Assembly: GCA_020161835.1 (NCBI GenBank)
Contig: JAIUNL010000018.1
Location: 38,052-102,051, forward strand
Source of the DNA: Bacteroidota bacterium
Lineage (GTDB): Bacteria; Bacteroidota; JABWAT01
Direction of reading: 5' to 3'
DNA: 64,000 bases
Below the pieces are notes generated by a model. It saw only the letters and a program-made list of their open reading frames with translations, did no database searches and was not told the DNA's origin. Below are positions 35,265-45,092 of the stretch, piece by piece. The position numbers and the translations under genes are program-made. Every line of letters starts with the position of its first letter. The stretch's first letter is position 1.

Positions 35265-35864
35265 TTAAATATCTCCAAAATTTTTCAGCAGCGTGAGTCC
35301 GGTTTTCTGACTTTTTTCCGGATGGAACTGCATACCAACCACATTATCTTTTCTCATGATGGAAGAAAAAGGCCCGTGATAATCAGTTTCTGCAATCGTT
35401 TCGGAAGAAAGCGGTGCATAAAAACTGTGTACGAAATAAACATAATCGCCGGAGTTAACATTCCGGAACAGCGGATCGGATGTGATCAGGGACAACTCAT
35501 TCCATCCCATGTGAGGGATTTTCGGGAGGTCACGAAAAGCAGTAATATCAGAATTGAGAAGGCCAAGACCGGGGAAAAAACCGAATTCATCACTGCTTTT
35601 GGCAAGAAGTTGCATCCCCAGGCAAATCCCCAGAAGTGGCTTTCCCTTTGCAGCGTGTTCATGTAAAAGATCACTCAGATTCAACGAATCCAGTTTTTTC
35701 ATGGCAGGTTGAAAAGCCCCAACGCCCGGAAGTAAAATGCGGTCAGACTGGCGGATCACGGATGGATCTGCGGAAAAAGTGACGGCATATCCGACAGTTT
35801 CAAGGGCTTTAACGGCACTTTTAATGTTGCCGATGCCGTAGTCAATAACGGTGATTGATTTCAT
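35265..35864 (-). CDS. hisH: Imidazole glycerol phosphate synthase glutaminase subunit
   Basis: HisH supplies ammonia to HisF. The 199-residue class I glutamine amidotransferase has 'VIDYGIGNIKSAVKAL' at the start, oxyanion strand 'LLPGVGAFQPAM', nucleophile Cys in 'LLGICLGMQLL', and the His-Glu pair in 'GMQFHPEKSQ'. It is the first gene of the hisH-A-F-I operon. hisB, hisD and hisG are not in the window. Confidence 0.95.
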   Translation of the reverse strand: MKSITVIDYGIGNIKSAVKALETVGYAVTFSADPSVIRQSDRILLPGVGAFQPAMKKLDSLNLSDLLHEHAAKGKPLLGICLGMQLLAKSSDEFGFFPGLGLLNSDITAFRDLPKIPHMGWNELSLITSDPLFRNVNSGDYVYFVHSFYAPLSSETIAETDYHGPFSSIMRKDNVVGMQFHPEKSQKTGLTLLKNFGDI

Positions 35865-36272
35865 GGATTCCTGTAAAAGCGGTTACAAAAGTAGGATTCC
35901 GGCATGAGAATCACAAACCAAACGGGATTTGAATGGTTTTTCCGGTCCGATTTCCTTAATTTTCATGCAATGAGTTTATCACCTTTTTCAATTCATTTTC
36001 GTGACAGGAAAATAACCACGATCAAACCGATTTCTGGAAATGTAAATGTGTTTAATTCAGGTGACGGATCAGCCATTCTAAATTCTGGTGATACACGGAG
36101 TGGTTGTTGGGGATTTGGAATTTGATATTGAACTGTTGTATAAATTGACGAAATAACCTGAATTGTATTACCTTTGACTCCAACTTTCTGTTTATTTATC
36201 TCTAAATTGAATCATTTAATGTGTGCTTGATTCTGATCTGACCATTTAATATCCAACAAACTTATTTAGACC
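35865..36272. other. 408-bp gene-free spacer between hisH and the MBOAT gene
   Basis: This divergent spacer must hold promoters for hisH (minus) and the MBOAT operon (plus), but I cannot place them. A 73-codon frame (35904-36125) has no supporting features. I see no tRNA, long inverted repeat, or member of the dispersed repeat families. It is AT-rich toward 36272. Confidence 0.5.
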
Positions 36273-37715
36273 ATGCTATTCAATTCCTACGAATTTCTGA
36301 TATTCTTTCTGGTTAGTTTTAGTCTTTATTTCAGAATTGAACCCAGGTTTCGATGGGTATTACTTCTTTCTGCAAGTTGCATTTTCTACATGTATTTCAT
36401 TCCGATATATATTTTAATCCTCTTTTTTACAATTATTATTGATTATATCGCAGGTATTCTGCTCGAAAAAACGGAAGGTAAAAAACGGCGTTTTTATTTA
36501 ATTGCCAGTCTTGTTGCCAACATAGGTGTATTGGCAGTTTTTAAGTACTACAATTTTTTCATTGATAACCTTAATGAGTTGAATACTGCCTTCCCATTTC
36601 TTAAATCGAAACTTGATTATTTACCTATCATCCTGCCAATCGGCTTATCCTTCCACACTTTTCAGGCAATGAGTTATACTATAGAAGTTTACCGGGGACA
36701 CCAGAAGGCAGAACGGCACTTTGGTATTTATGCGCTTTATGTTATGTTCTACCCCCAATTAGTAGCAGGTCCGATTGAACGCCCTCAAAATATCCTGGCC
36801 CAGTTTCACCGAACAAATTCGTTTAATTACGAAAATCTTTTTGCCGGATTAAAGTTGATTCTTTGGGGACTTTTCAAAAAAGTTGTCATTGCTGATAGAA
36901 TGGCCGTTGCTGTAAATAATGTTTACAACTCCCCCTTTGAATATCAGGGTTTATCAGTTGCGATTGCCACTCTATTTTTTGCAATACAAATTTATTGTGA
37001 TTTTTCTGGGTATTCTGATATTGCCTTGGGCACTGCAAGGTCTATGGGTTACCATCTTATTCAAAATTTCAGACAACCTTATTTTTCTAAAAACATTTCG
37101 GAATTCTGGACCCGTTGGCACATTTCACTTTCAACATGGTTTAAGGATTATCTGTACATTCCATTAGGTGGAAACCGGGTAAAAACATCCCGTATATATT
37201 TCAATCTGATGTTTGTTTTTATGGTTAGCGGACTATGGCATGGTGCTAACTGGACATATATAATTTGGGGCACCATTCATGGTTCGCTGTTAATTCTAAA
37301 TATGGTAATAAAAAAAGTTTTCCCAGAATTAAAAATACCAACTTTTCTTGCAATTGGCTTAACTTTCTTTTGTGTTTGTATTTCATGGATTTATTTCAGA
37401 GCCGGGTCACTTACAGAAGCAAACCATCTTTTAGTAGGTATATTTTCATACTCCCCTGATTATTTTAATATTTCCAAGGTTGATTTGCATGGATTACCAA
37501 GTACATATCTTGGGCTTCCATTCTGGAAGTTCATTGTTACCCTTTCATTAATCCCCATATTATTTTTTCTTGATTACCTTATATATACCAGAAAATACCG
37601 ATTTTTCATGACCCTTCCTACATTTTTCAAATGGGCAGTTTATTACGTCTTAATTCTTTCTGTTATATTTTTTGGTATGTATAATTCAAACCAATTTATT
37701 TATTTTCAATTTTAA
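36273..37715 (+). CDS. MBOAT-family O-acyltransferase (AlgI-like)
   Basis: The 480-residue membrane protein has about ten hydrophobic segments and the AlgI-type landmarks: 'LPIGLSFHTFQAMSYTIEVYRG', 'YPQLVAGPIERP', 'DFSGYSDIALGTARSMGY', 'FWTRWHISLSTWFKDYLYIPLGG' and the catalytic-His segment 'SGLWHGANWTYIIWG'. Such enzymes move acyl groups across the membrane for acetylation of exopolysaccharide or other surface polymers. The next gene, 1 bp later, encodes an SGNH-like partner, the usual pairing. Both genes are more AT-rich than their neighbours, suggesting separate acquisition. Confidence 0.92.
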   Translation: MLFNSYEFLIFFLVSFSLYFRIEPRFRWVLLLSASCIFYMYFIPIYILILFFTIIIDYIAGILLEKTEGKKRRFYLIASLVANIGVLAVFKYYNFFIDNLNELNTAFPFLKSKLDYLPIILPIGLSFHTFQAMSYTIEVYRGHQKAERHFGIYALYVMFYPQLVAGPIERPQNILAQFHRTNSFNYENLFAGLKLILWGLFKKVVIADRMAVAVNNVYNSPFEYQGLSVAIATLFFAIQIYCDFSGYSDIALGTARSMGYHLIQNFRQPYFSKNISEFWTRWHISLSTWFKDYLYIPLGGNRVKTSRIYFNLMFVFMVSGLWHGANWTYIIWGTIHGSLLILNMVIKKVFPELKIPTFLAIGLTFFCVCISWIYFRAGSLTEANHLLVGIFSYSPDYFNISKVDLHGLPSTYLGLPFWKFIVTLSLIPILFFLDYLIYTRKYRFFMTLPTFFKWAVYYVLILSVIFFGMYNSNQFIYFQF

Positions 37716-37716
37716 T

Positions 37717-38682
37717 ATGAATACGAATCTCAAATCAGCATTACTTTTTAGTTTTGGGCTATTTTCAATTCTTTTCCTTGTTGACACCATAATATCTTTT
37801 GGTGTATCAAAATCTGAATTCCGTGAGATTGGAAAAATTAACAAAATCATCAGACATTTAGAATTACCAGAAATTGCCATTTTCGGTTCTTCAGTTAGTA
37901 AAGTAGGGGTCAATTCTCCATTGATACAGAGGGAAACAGGCTTTTCTGTCTACAATTTCTCATTAGACGGTACTAGGTTCATGCAGTATAAAGGCTTAAT
38001 CAGTGAATTAAACACACAAAATGAAACCACAAAAGTCGTCATTTTGGCAGAAACATATTTTTCATTTTCACAGGTAAAAGCATTAACAACCTTTGAAAAT
38101 TATTTACCTGCCATCGGAAAGGATAATATTTATGAACCGCTTTATGAAATTCAACCTGATCTGGTTTGGAGATGTAGATACATTCCCTTTTATAAATACA
38201 CTTTTGTTCCACATACTTATTATCTAAGTTCATTTGACGGATGGAAAAGTTTTTTTTCAAATTCTCATTCTGTTGATTCTCTTTTGGGGTTTGGTCCTGT
38301 ATATAGAACTTGGGAACCTGATCAGGATGAATTTTTATTAAAGACCAAATATTACACTATCAACATTGACAGTGTAATTGTCGAAAAATACATTTCTGTT
38401 ATTCTGGATTTAAAAACAAAAGGGCGATCAGTTGTAATAATATTAACCCCAATTTATACTGAAATTTCAAAAAAACTAACTGATTTCAATCCGATTAGGC
38501 AAACATTACAGGAAATTAGTATAAGAACTCAAACGCCTTTCTGGGATTTTACTTCGACCTCAATATGTGACAACAAATCCTATTTTTACAATTCAAATCA
38601 TTTAAACAAAACTGGGGCAGACCTATTCTCTTTAATGTTGGCTGATAGTATAAAGACACTAAACAAAACCGTTAAACATTGA
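37717..38682 (+). CDS. SGNH-hydrolase-like exported protein, MBOAT partner
   Basis: From ATG 37717 the product has 321 residues, with one N-terminal membrane anchor ('ALLFSFGLFSILFLVDTIISF'). The SGNH-type motifs are 'IAIFGSSVSKVGVNS' (block I region with GxS), 'NFSLDGTRFMQYKGL', and near the end 'SNHLNKTGADLFS', equivalent to the D-x-x-H-L-N block. AlgX/AlgJ or DltD-like proteins with this layout complete polymer acylation in the periplasm. The MBOAT stop and this start are separated by one base. AT-rich like the preceding gene. Confidence 0.75.
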   Translation: MNTNLKSALLFSFGLFSILFLVDTIISFGVSKSEFREIGKINKIIRHLELPEIAIFGSSVSKVGVNSPLIQRETGFSVYNFSLDGTRFMQYKGLISELNTQNETTKVVILAETYFSFSQVKALTTFENYLPAIGKDNIYEPLYEIQPDLVWRCRYIPFYKYTFVPHTYYLSSFDGWKSFFSNSHSVDSLLGFGPVYRTWEPDQDEFLLKTKYYTINIDSVIVEKYISVILDLKTKGRSVVIILTPIYTEISKKLTDFNPIRQTLQEISIRTQTPFWDFTSTSICDNKSYFYNSNHLNKTGADLFSLMLADSIKTLNKTVKH

Positions 38683-38683
38683 C

Positions 38684-39493
38684 ATGAAAACAAGTCTAAT
38701 TCTTTTTACACTTTTTCTTTTTTTATGTTCGGTTTCTGCCCAAAACCTTCCCTCGATTTCCTACTATCCGGAATCCGTATCAAAACTGAATGCCAATATT
38801 CAGGAAAAGTGTAAACTCGACCTTTACCTTCCTGAAAAATCGGCTGGATTCCCTGCAATTATCTGGTTTCACGGTGGCGGACTCAGTGGTGGTGAAAGAG
38901 AAATTCCTGCAGAATTGAAGGGAAAAGGAATCGCAGTAATCGGGGTAGGTTATCGGCTTACTCCTCAGGCAAAATCTCCTGATTACATTGAAGATGCAGC
39001 GGCGGCGGTTGCCTGGGTTTTTAAAAATATCACAAAATATGGCGGAGACTCAAGTTTAATTTTTGTTTCCGGACATTCGGCAGGTGGCTATCTGGCTGCA
39101 ATGGTTGGGCTTGATAAAAGCTGGTTGGCAGCTCATCAGATCGATGCAAACCGCCTCGCCGGAATTATTCCTTTCAGCGGACAAATGATCACCCACTTTT
39201 CCATTAGAAAAGAAAGAGGCATTCCCGACACCCAACCCGTGATAGACAAATTTGCGCCACTTTTTCACGTCAGGTCAGATGCCCCGCCACTTTTACTGAT
39301 TACAGGCGACCGGGAGATGGAACTTCTTGGCCGATACGAAGAAAATGCCTACATGATGAGAATGATGAAAGTGGCCGGCCACAAGCAAACCACTTTATTT
39401 GAACTTCAGGGTTATGATCATGGCATGACTAAACCGGGATTTCCGTTGCTTCTCGACTATGTTAAAAAAGTTGCCGCCGGAAATAAAAAATGA
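38684..39493 (+). CDS. Exported alpha/beta hydrolase (esterase)
   Basis: The 269-residue esterase has a signal peptide ('...LFLCSVSAQ'), the oxyanion motif 'WFHGGGLSGGE', nucleophile Ser in 'VSGHSAGGYLAAM', acidic residue near 'LLITGDREMELLG' and the catalytic His in 'QGYDHGMT'. This is the COG0657 type, which cleaves short acyl esters or ester-linked groups. It sits 1 bp after the SGNH gene and overlaps the TonB receptor gene by 4 nt, so acylation, de-esterification and uptake functions share one transcript. Confidence 0.88.
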   Translation: MKTSLILFTLFLFLCSVSAQNLPSISYYPESVSKLNANIQEKCKLDLYLPEKSAGFPAIIWFHGGGLSGGEREIPAELKGKGIAVIGVGYRLTPQAKSPDYIEDAAAAVAWVFKNITKYGGDSSLIFVSGHSAGGYLAAMVGLDKSWLAAHQIDANRLAGIIPFSGQMITHFSIRKERGIPDTQPVIDKFAPLFHVRSDAPPLLLITGDREMELLGRYEENAYMMRMMKVAGHKQTTLFELQGYDHGMTKPGFPLLLDYVKKVAAGNKK

Positions 39494-41904
39494 TCCGCCT
39501 TCACTTTTCCGTTTTATTACTTTTCCTCGGGTTTTTCAGTCCGGGTTTTACGCAAACCCTTATCGTTACTGATGCTTCGACATCCAGACCCATTTCACAA
39601 GTAACCGTTTCATCGTTTGAACCCGTTATAAATGTCACCACCAATGACTCGGGCCGGGCAGATTTGTCAGGTTTTGAAAAAGCTAAAAAGATCACCATCC
39701 GTCACCTTGGCTATTTTACCCTAGCAAAAAGTTACCGGGAGCTGGAATCTGCTTCCTTTCTTGTCAGAATGGAAATTAATCCGTTCCAGATTGATGAAGT
39801 TGTGGTATCTGCAAATCGTATCGGATCTCTTCAGTCAGAAACACCCCGGCAAACTTTGATTTTGACAGAAAAGGAAATCGAATTCCGTAACGCCCAAACT
39901 TCCGCTGATGTTCTTCAGAATTCGGGTGAGGTTTTTGTTCAGAAAAGTCAGGCAGGTGGCGGAAGTCCGGTTTTACGTGGATTCGAAGCCAATAAAATTC
40001 TGTTGGTTGTTGATGGAATCCGGATGAACAATGCTGTTTACCGATCCGGTCATCTTCAAAATATCATAACGGTTGATCCGGCCAGCCTCGAAAAACTGGA
40101 AGTGCTTCAGGGTTCGGGTTCTGTGACTTTCGGAAGTGATGCTTTGGGTGGCGTTATTCAATTTTTTACCAGGCGACCGGTTTTATCTGAAAATGGTGAG
40201 TTTAAAGTGAACACCGATGCCTTCACCCGGTATTCTTCAGTCAATCAGGAAAAAACGATTCACGGAAGTGTCAATGTTGGAATTGAAAACGTTGCTTTTC
40301 TGACCAGTGTCACCCGGTCAGATTTTGGTGATCTCAGACAAGGAGCAAACCGGAATCCGTTTTATGGCAGTTGGGGGAAACGGACTTTTTACCCAGAACG
40401 AATCGGCGGGAAAGATTCCGCAGTTGTGAATTCAGATCCAAACCTTCAGAAACCCACGGGTTATACCCAATGGGATTTTATGGAGAAAATTCTTTTCCGT
40501 CAGGATGAAAACCTGAATCACCTTCTCAATTTCCAGTATTCAACGTCAACGGATATTCCCCGTTACGACCGATTGACAGAAACCGGCTCAAACGGAAAAC
40601 CTAAAAGTGCAGCGTGGTATTACGGTCCGCAAAAACGGTTTCTGGCAGCTTACACGGCTGACTTGACGGCAAAAACGTCATTTTTTGAAACGTCAAAACT
40701 CATTCTGGGTTATCAATCCATTGAAGAAAGCCGTCACAACCGGAATTTCGGAAGTTCAAAACTGAATCACCGCACAGAAAATATAACGGTTCTGTCTGCC
40801 AATCTGGATTTCGGAAAATCCATCAACCAACATTTCATAAGTTATGGATTTGAAGGCAGTTTCAATAAAGTCAGCTCAAAAGCAAACCAGGAAAACATTT
40901 CAACCGGAGTAAAAGTCCCTCTAGATACCCGTTACCCTGATGGGGGTTCTGATATGACTACTGTTGCGGGATATTTGACAGACACCTGGAAACTGGCTCC
41001 GGAATGGATTTTTTCGGGCGGACTCCGGGCAAGTTACGTTTCATTGAATGCAGAGTTTACTGACACCTCTTTTTTCCCTTTTCCGTTCAGCAGTGTCAGT
41101 CAGAGTTCCGGTGCTGTTAACGGCAATGTCGGCATTGTCTGGCTTCCCTTTCAGGACTGGAAATTTTCACTTTCAGCCTCCAGCGGATTCCGTGCGCCAA
41201 ATGTGGATGATGTTGGTAAACTTTTTGAATCCATCCCGGGTTCAGTCATCGTTCCAAATCCTGATTTAAAACCGGAATATACCTATACAGGAGAAGCCGG
41301 AATCTCAGGTTTTCTTGGGGAAGGAATTAAAGTAGAAACAACCGGATTTTACACTCTTTACCGGGATGCAATTACCACCGAAGCGGCACTTTTCAATGGA
41401 AAAGATTCAATCCTTTACGATGGAAAACTGAGCAGAGTCAGTTCGCAAACAAACGCAAACAAAGGGTTTATCTACGGCTTCTCAGCTTATTTTAGTGCCG
41501 GACTTTCAGACGGATTTTTATTTTCTTCAAGCCTGACTTATACTTACGGTCGACTTGAGACCCGGTCAAAAACCATCCCGCTTGATCACGTTCCACCGGT
41601 TTATGGCAGAACCGGAGTCTCTTATTCGAATGGATCAGTCCTGTCAGAATTTTTTGCACTTTATAACGGCTGGAAACATCTCAAGGATTACAATCCGAAC
41701 GGAGAAGACAATCTGCAATATGCAACGGCAAAAGGAAATCCTGCCTGGTTTACCCTAAATATGAGAGTGTCCTGGCAGACAACCGATCACTTCAGAATCC
41801 AAACGTCTCTTGAAAATATACTTGACCAAAATTACCGTGTTTTCGCCTCAGGAATCGGTGCGCCCGGAAGAAATTTCTCGCTGACACTTCGGGGAGAATT
41901 CTGA
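39490..41904 (+). CDS. TonB-dependent outer-membrane receptor
   Basis: The 804-residue receptor has a signal peptide ('...FSPGFTQ'), then a carboxypeptidase-regulatory-like domain (about 22-95) and a TonB-box-like 'DEVVVSANR'. A plug with 'SADVLQNSGEVFVQKSQAGGGSPVLRGFEANKILLVVDGIRMNN' type sequence follows, and a 22-strand barrel ends in 'GRNFSLTLRGEF'. The plug resembles heme/hemoglobin and siderophore receptors. The co-transcribed esterase could act on an ester-containing ligand such as a siderophore or a sugar ester, but the substrate is unknown. Confidence 0.93.
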   Translation: MIRLHFSVLLLFLGFFSPGFTQTLIVTDASTSRPISQVTVSSFEPVINVTTNDSGRADLSGFEKAKKITIRHLGYFTLAKSYRELESASFLVRMEINPFQIDEVVVSANRIGSLQSETPRQTLILTEKEIEFRNAQTSADVLQNSGEVFVQKSQAGGGSPVLRGFEANKILLVVDGIRMNNAVYRSGHLQNIITVDPASLEKLEVLQGSGSVTFGSDALGGVIQFFTRRPVLSENGEFKVNTDAFTRYSSVNQEKTIHGSVNVGIENVAFLTSVTRSDFGDLRQGANRNPFYGSWGKRTFYPERIGGKDSAVVNSDPNLQKPTGYTQWDFMEKILFRQDENLNHLLNFQYSTSTDIPRYDRLTETGSNGKPKSAAWYYGPQKRFLAAYTADLTAKTSFFETSKLILGYQSIEESRHNRNFGSSKLNHRTENITVLSANLDFGKSINQHFISYGFEGSFNKVSSKANQENISTGVKVPLDTRYPDGGSDMTTVAGYLTDTWKLAPEWIFSGGLRASYVSLNAEFTDTSFFPFPFSSVSQSSGAVNGNVGIVWLPFQDWKFSLSASSGFRAPNVDDVGKLFESIPGSVIVPNPDLKPEYTYTGEAGISGFLGEGIKVETTGFYTLYRDAITTEAALFNGKDSILYDGKLSRVSSQTNANKGFIYGFSAYFSAGLSDGFLFSSSLTYTYGRLETRSKTIPLDHVPPVYGRTGVSYSNGSVLSEFFALYNGWKHLKDYNPNGEDNLQYATAKGNPAWFTLNMRVSWQTTDHFRIQTSLENILDQNYRVFASGIGAPGRNFSLTLRGEF

Positions 41905-42366
41905 TGCTTTTTAACCCAAGCTAAAGCACGGGTCCTTCCTACATGGATAAACAGGATAGTCAGGATAAATTCGATTTAAAAAATATCTGTGATTCAGGAT
42001 CTTTGATTTTCTCGAACTTTACTTTTTCTATTCAAAAAACTGAATTGGATTTTCATCCTGTATATCCTGCCTATCCCTGTTCATTTGAATTTTAAAACCA
42101 AATCCATTTAACAGGGATTTACAGGATGGTCAGGATAATTTCAATATAAAAATTTCCCTTTGTATTTTTTCGTGTATTTAGTGCTTTTCGTGGTAAAAAA
42201 TCACTTTGCCAAAACTGAATTTGGTTTCCATTCTGTTCATCCTGACCATCCCTGTTCATAAGAATTTGAATCCCACCGTTTTCCCCTTTCCCAGCATTTC
42301 TTTGAAAAAGACAATTTTGTTCACTAATTTCACCGGTCGCAATCCAATTTTAGGCAGATTTATTTC
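41905..42366. repeat. Cluster of four alternating ACAGGATGGTCAGGAT-type repeats
   Basis: This 462-bp spacer has four copies in alternating orientation, at about 41943-41977 (+), 42034-42092 (-), 42106-42142 (+) and 42202-42270 (-). The two minus copies share AACTGAATT...CATCC...CCCTGTTCAT over about 65 bp. GGATGGTCAGGAT (42124-42136) and ATCCTGACCATCC (42239-42251) are exact inverted repeats. Between them lies TTCGTGTATTTAGTGC (42169-42184), a second known dispersed motif. No gene is visible. Confidence 0.7.
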
Positions 42367-43584
42367 ATGGCTTCTTTCCAACCGAAACCTTACCGGCTGG
42401 CTAACACCGTTCAGCATTATGAATGGGGCACCCGGAATCAAAATGCTTTTATTCCACATTTTCTTGGACAGAAACCAGAACCTGACAGTCCTTACGCAGA
42501 ATTATGGATCGGTGCACATCCGAAATGTCCGTCTGAAATTTGGGTTGATGGAAAATCAACGCCGCTTAATCTGGTTATCAGCACTTACCCCGAAGACATA
42601 CTTGGAAAACAGGTTTCTCAGAAATCAGGCAACCAACTCCCCTTCCTTCTTAAAGTTCTTTCTGCCGGACAGGCACTTTCAATCCAGCTTCATCCCAATA
42701 AATCGCAGGCAGAAGTCCTTCACCGGAAAGATCCAAAAAACTATCCTGACGATAATCACAAACCCGAAATTGCCATTGCTCTCGATCATTTAACCGCACT
42801 TGCCGGATTTCAACCGGTTGCTTCCATTCAAAAAAATCTGATTGCCAACCCGGAAATCGGTGAATTTGCCGGAACCACTTTTACTGATGCTGCGATTTCT
42901 GCAAAAAACGAAGTTGCTGCGGAAAACGCCATCAAGAAATTGTATGCTGCCATCATGAAAAAGGCAGAAGCAAAACCTGAATTGGACCGGGTGATACCAA
43001 AACTTGTTGAACGTCTTTCTTCGTCAAATAAAAAATCCCCCTCAGAATCTCAATTTCTCACCCAGCATCTTCGCTACGGAAATGATGTTGGTCTTTTTTC
43101 GTTTTTCTTTTTCAATCTGATTGAGCTCAAAGCCGGACAGGCCATTTTTACCGGAGCAGGAATTCCGCACGCCTATCTTGATGGAAATATTGTGGAATGT
43201 ATGGCCAACTCTGACAATGTCGTCCGGGCCGGGCTCACCCCAAAATTTAAAGACGTAGACACCCTTCTGGATATCATTGTGTATCAGTTTGGCGACTTTA
43301 ATCTGATCAACAGTGAACAAAAAACAGACCAGGTGATTTTCAAAACCGAAGCTGCAGAATTTGAAATTACAGGATTTACAAAACCATCAGGCTTTACCTC
43401 CACCTTTTCCTCACAAGAAAAACCGTCAGTCTTTTTAGTGACGGAAGGAAAACTCTCCGTTTCCTGGCCGGGCGGAGTTGAGGTTTTCAGCAAAGGGGAC
43501 TCATTTTTGATTCCGGCCTGTCTGGGCACTGCAACGCTAAAATCTGAGTCACAGGCAGCCTGGTATGTGGTCCAAATTCCCTAA
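42367..43584 (+). CDS. manA: Mannose-6-phosphate isomerase, class I
   Basis: ManA interconverts mannose-6-phosphate and fructose-6-phosphate. The 405-residue zinc enzyme has 'HYEWGTRN', 'YAELWIGAHPKCPSEI', 'FLLKVLSAGQALSIQLHPNKSQA' with the Gln/His zinc ligands, 'NHKPEIAIAL' with the Glu ligand, and 'AGIPHAYLDGNIVECMANSDNVVRAGLTPK' with the final His and active-site Arg. Length is normal. A GH30 glycosidase gene follows after 44 bp, suggesting a sugar-use pair. Confidence 0.95.
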   Translation: MASFQPKPYRLANTVQHYEWGTRNQNAFIPHFLGQKPEPDSPYAELWIGAHPKCPSEIWVDGKSTPLNLVISTYPEDILGKQVSQKSGNQLPFLLKVLSAGQALSIQLHPNKSQAEVLHRKDPKNYPDDNHKPEIAIALDHLTALAGFQPVASIQKNLIANPEIGEFAGTTFTDAAISAKNEVAAENAIKKLYAAIMKKAEAKPELDRVIPKLVERLSSSNKKSPSESQFLTQHLRYGNDVGLFSFFFFNLIELKAGQAIFTGAGIPHAYLDGNIVECMANSDNVVRAGLTPKFKDVDTLLDIIVYQFGDFNLINSEQKTDQVIFKTEAAEFEITGFTKPSGFTSTFSSQEKPSVFLVTEGKLSVSWPGGVEVFSKGDSFLIPACLGTATLKSESQAAWYVVQIP

Positions 43585-43628
43585 ACCAATTTTCCAAAAA
43601 CCAATCACCAATCCGAAAGGAACTTTCC

Positions 43629-45089
43629 ATGAAAAACCAAACCCGGCTGATACTTTCAGTACTCAGTCTGTTTTTACTGGCATCGGCCTGTAAAAGTCCC
43701 GAAAAGGCGGCTGAATCAACACCCGTTTCACTTGAACTGAAAAAAGCAGAAGTTTTCGTTACCGCCAAAGATACCGATCTGAAACTGACTTCAACCGGAA
43801 GTCTTGAATTCACTGATCTTGCCCAGCCCGTTGAAAATGAAGCTGCCATTTTAGTTGATCCGACTCATCAGTTTCAGACTTTGGTCGGAATTGGTGGTGC
43901 CTTAACCGATGCATCTGCTGAAACCTATTATAAACTTCCGAAGGAAAAACAAAAAGAATTTATCGAGGCTTATTTTTCTATTGAAAAAGGAATTGGCTAC
44001 TCGATCGGCAGAACCCACATCAACAGCTGTGATTTTTCAAGCAGCAGTTATGCCTACACAGAAACTGAAAATGATACACTGCTGGCCAATTTCTCCATCG
44101 AACCTGATAGAAAATACCGGATTCCTTTCATAAAGGAAGCCATTGCGGCAGCTGGTGGAAGCCTCACTTTATTTGCATCGCCCTGGAGTCCGCCAGCCTG
44201 GATGAAATCAAATAAAAATATGCTTCAGGGTGGCGTATTACTTCCGGAATATCATCAGACCTGGGCAAATTATTACGTGAAGTTTTTCGAAGAGTATCAG
44301 AAGGAAGGTATTCCGTTCTGGGGATTAACCGTTCAGAACGAACCGATGGCAACCCAAACCTGGGAATCCTGCATTTACACCGCTGAAGATGAACGGGATT
44401 TTGTGAAAAACTACCTTGGACCGACCTTAGCAAAATCTGCTTTCAAGGATGCCAAACTAATCATCTGGGATCATAACCGTGGACTTATGGTTCAGCGTGC
44501 GGCTGCCGTTTACAACGATCCGGAAGCATCGAAATACGTTTGGGGAACGGGTTTTCACTGGTATGTTGGTGATCACTTTGATAACGTTCAGCTGCATGCC
44601 GAAGCTTTTCCTGATAAAAACCTGATTTTTACGGAAGGATGCAACTATCCGTTTAATTATGATAGTTTAGCCAACTGGCATTGGGGTGAAAATTACGGAA
44701 AATCACTCGTGAATGATCTGAATGCCGGAACTGCGGCATGGACCGACTGGAATGTGCTTCTTGATGAAACCGGCGGACCGAATCACGTGAATAACTTCTG
44801 TTATGCACCGGTCATCGGAAATACCAAAACCGGCGAATTGGTTTACATGTCGTCGTATTATTATCTCGGACATTTCTCCAAATTCATCCGTCCGGGTGCA
44901 AAACGGGTTCTCTGTTCTTCCAATGATGATGAACTTCAGGCAACATCCTTCCTGAATCCGGATGGATCACTCGCAACGGTGGTTTTAAATCTGACCGGGA
45001 AAACGAAAGACTTCAATGTCTGGATCAACGGAAAAACCGTAAAATCTACCACCAGAGCCCATTCGATTATGACATTTGTCTCAAGATAA
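43629..45089 (+). CDS. Exported GH30 glycoside hydrolase (lipoprotein)
   Basis: The 486-residue enzyme has a lipoprotein signal ('LFLLASAC') and a (beta/alpha)8 barrel with side beta domain. Catalytic residues are the acid/base Glu in 'GLTVQNEPMA' and the nucleophile Glu in 'LIFTEGCNY', typical of GH30 glucosylceramidase-like or beta-1,6-glucanase enzymes. Other family marks are 'GIGGALTDASAETYY', 'YSIGRTHINSCDFS' and 'SPWSPPAWMKSN'. It is surface or periplasm facing, SD AAGGAAC upstream. Which beta-glucan or glycoside it cuts cannot be told. Confidence 0.92.
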   Translation: MKNQTRLILSVLSLFLLASACKSPEKAAESTPVSLELKKAEVFVTAKDTDLKLTSTGSLEFTDLAQPVENEAAILVDPTHQFQTLVGIGGALTDASAETYYKLPKEKQKEFIEAYFSIEKGIGYSIGRTHINSCDFSSSSYAYTETENDTLLANFSIEPDRKYRIPFIKEAIAAAGGSLTLFASPWSPPAWMKSNKNMLQGGVLLPEYHQTWANYYVKFFEEYQKEGIPFWGLTVQNEPMATQTWESCIYTAEDERDFVKNYLGPTLAKSAFKDAKLIIWDHNRGLMVQRAAAVYNDPEASKYVWGTGFHWYVGDHFDNVQLHAEAFPDKNLIFTEGCNYPFNYDSLANWHWGENYGKSLVNDLNAGTAAWTDWNVLLDETGGPNHVNNFCYAPVIGNTKTGELVYMSSYYYLGHFSKFIRPGAKRVLCSSNDDELQATSFLNPDGSLATVVLNLTGKTKDFNVWINGKTVKSTTRAHSIMTFVSR

Positions 45090-45092
45090 CCG

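Noticed and set aside
35904..36125. 73-codon frame between hisH and the MBOAT gene
   Set aside because: No family resemblance, no ribosome site, and composition like non-coding DNA.
36273..41904. Possible genomic island because of lower GC in the first two genes
   Set aside because: No tRNA junction, direct repeats, integrase or transposase is seen; hydrophobic coding content explains part of the AT bias. Kept only as a composition note.
42206..42793. 195-codon frame overlapping the manA start
   Set aside because: It starts in repeat DNA and continues out of frame through conserved manA codons.
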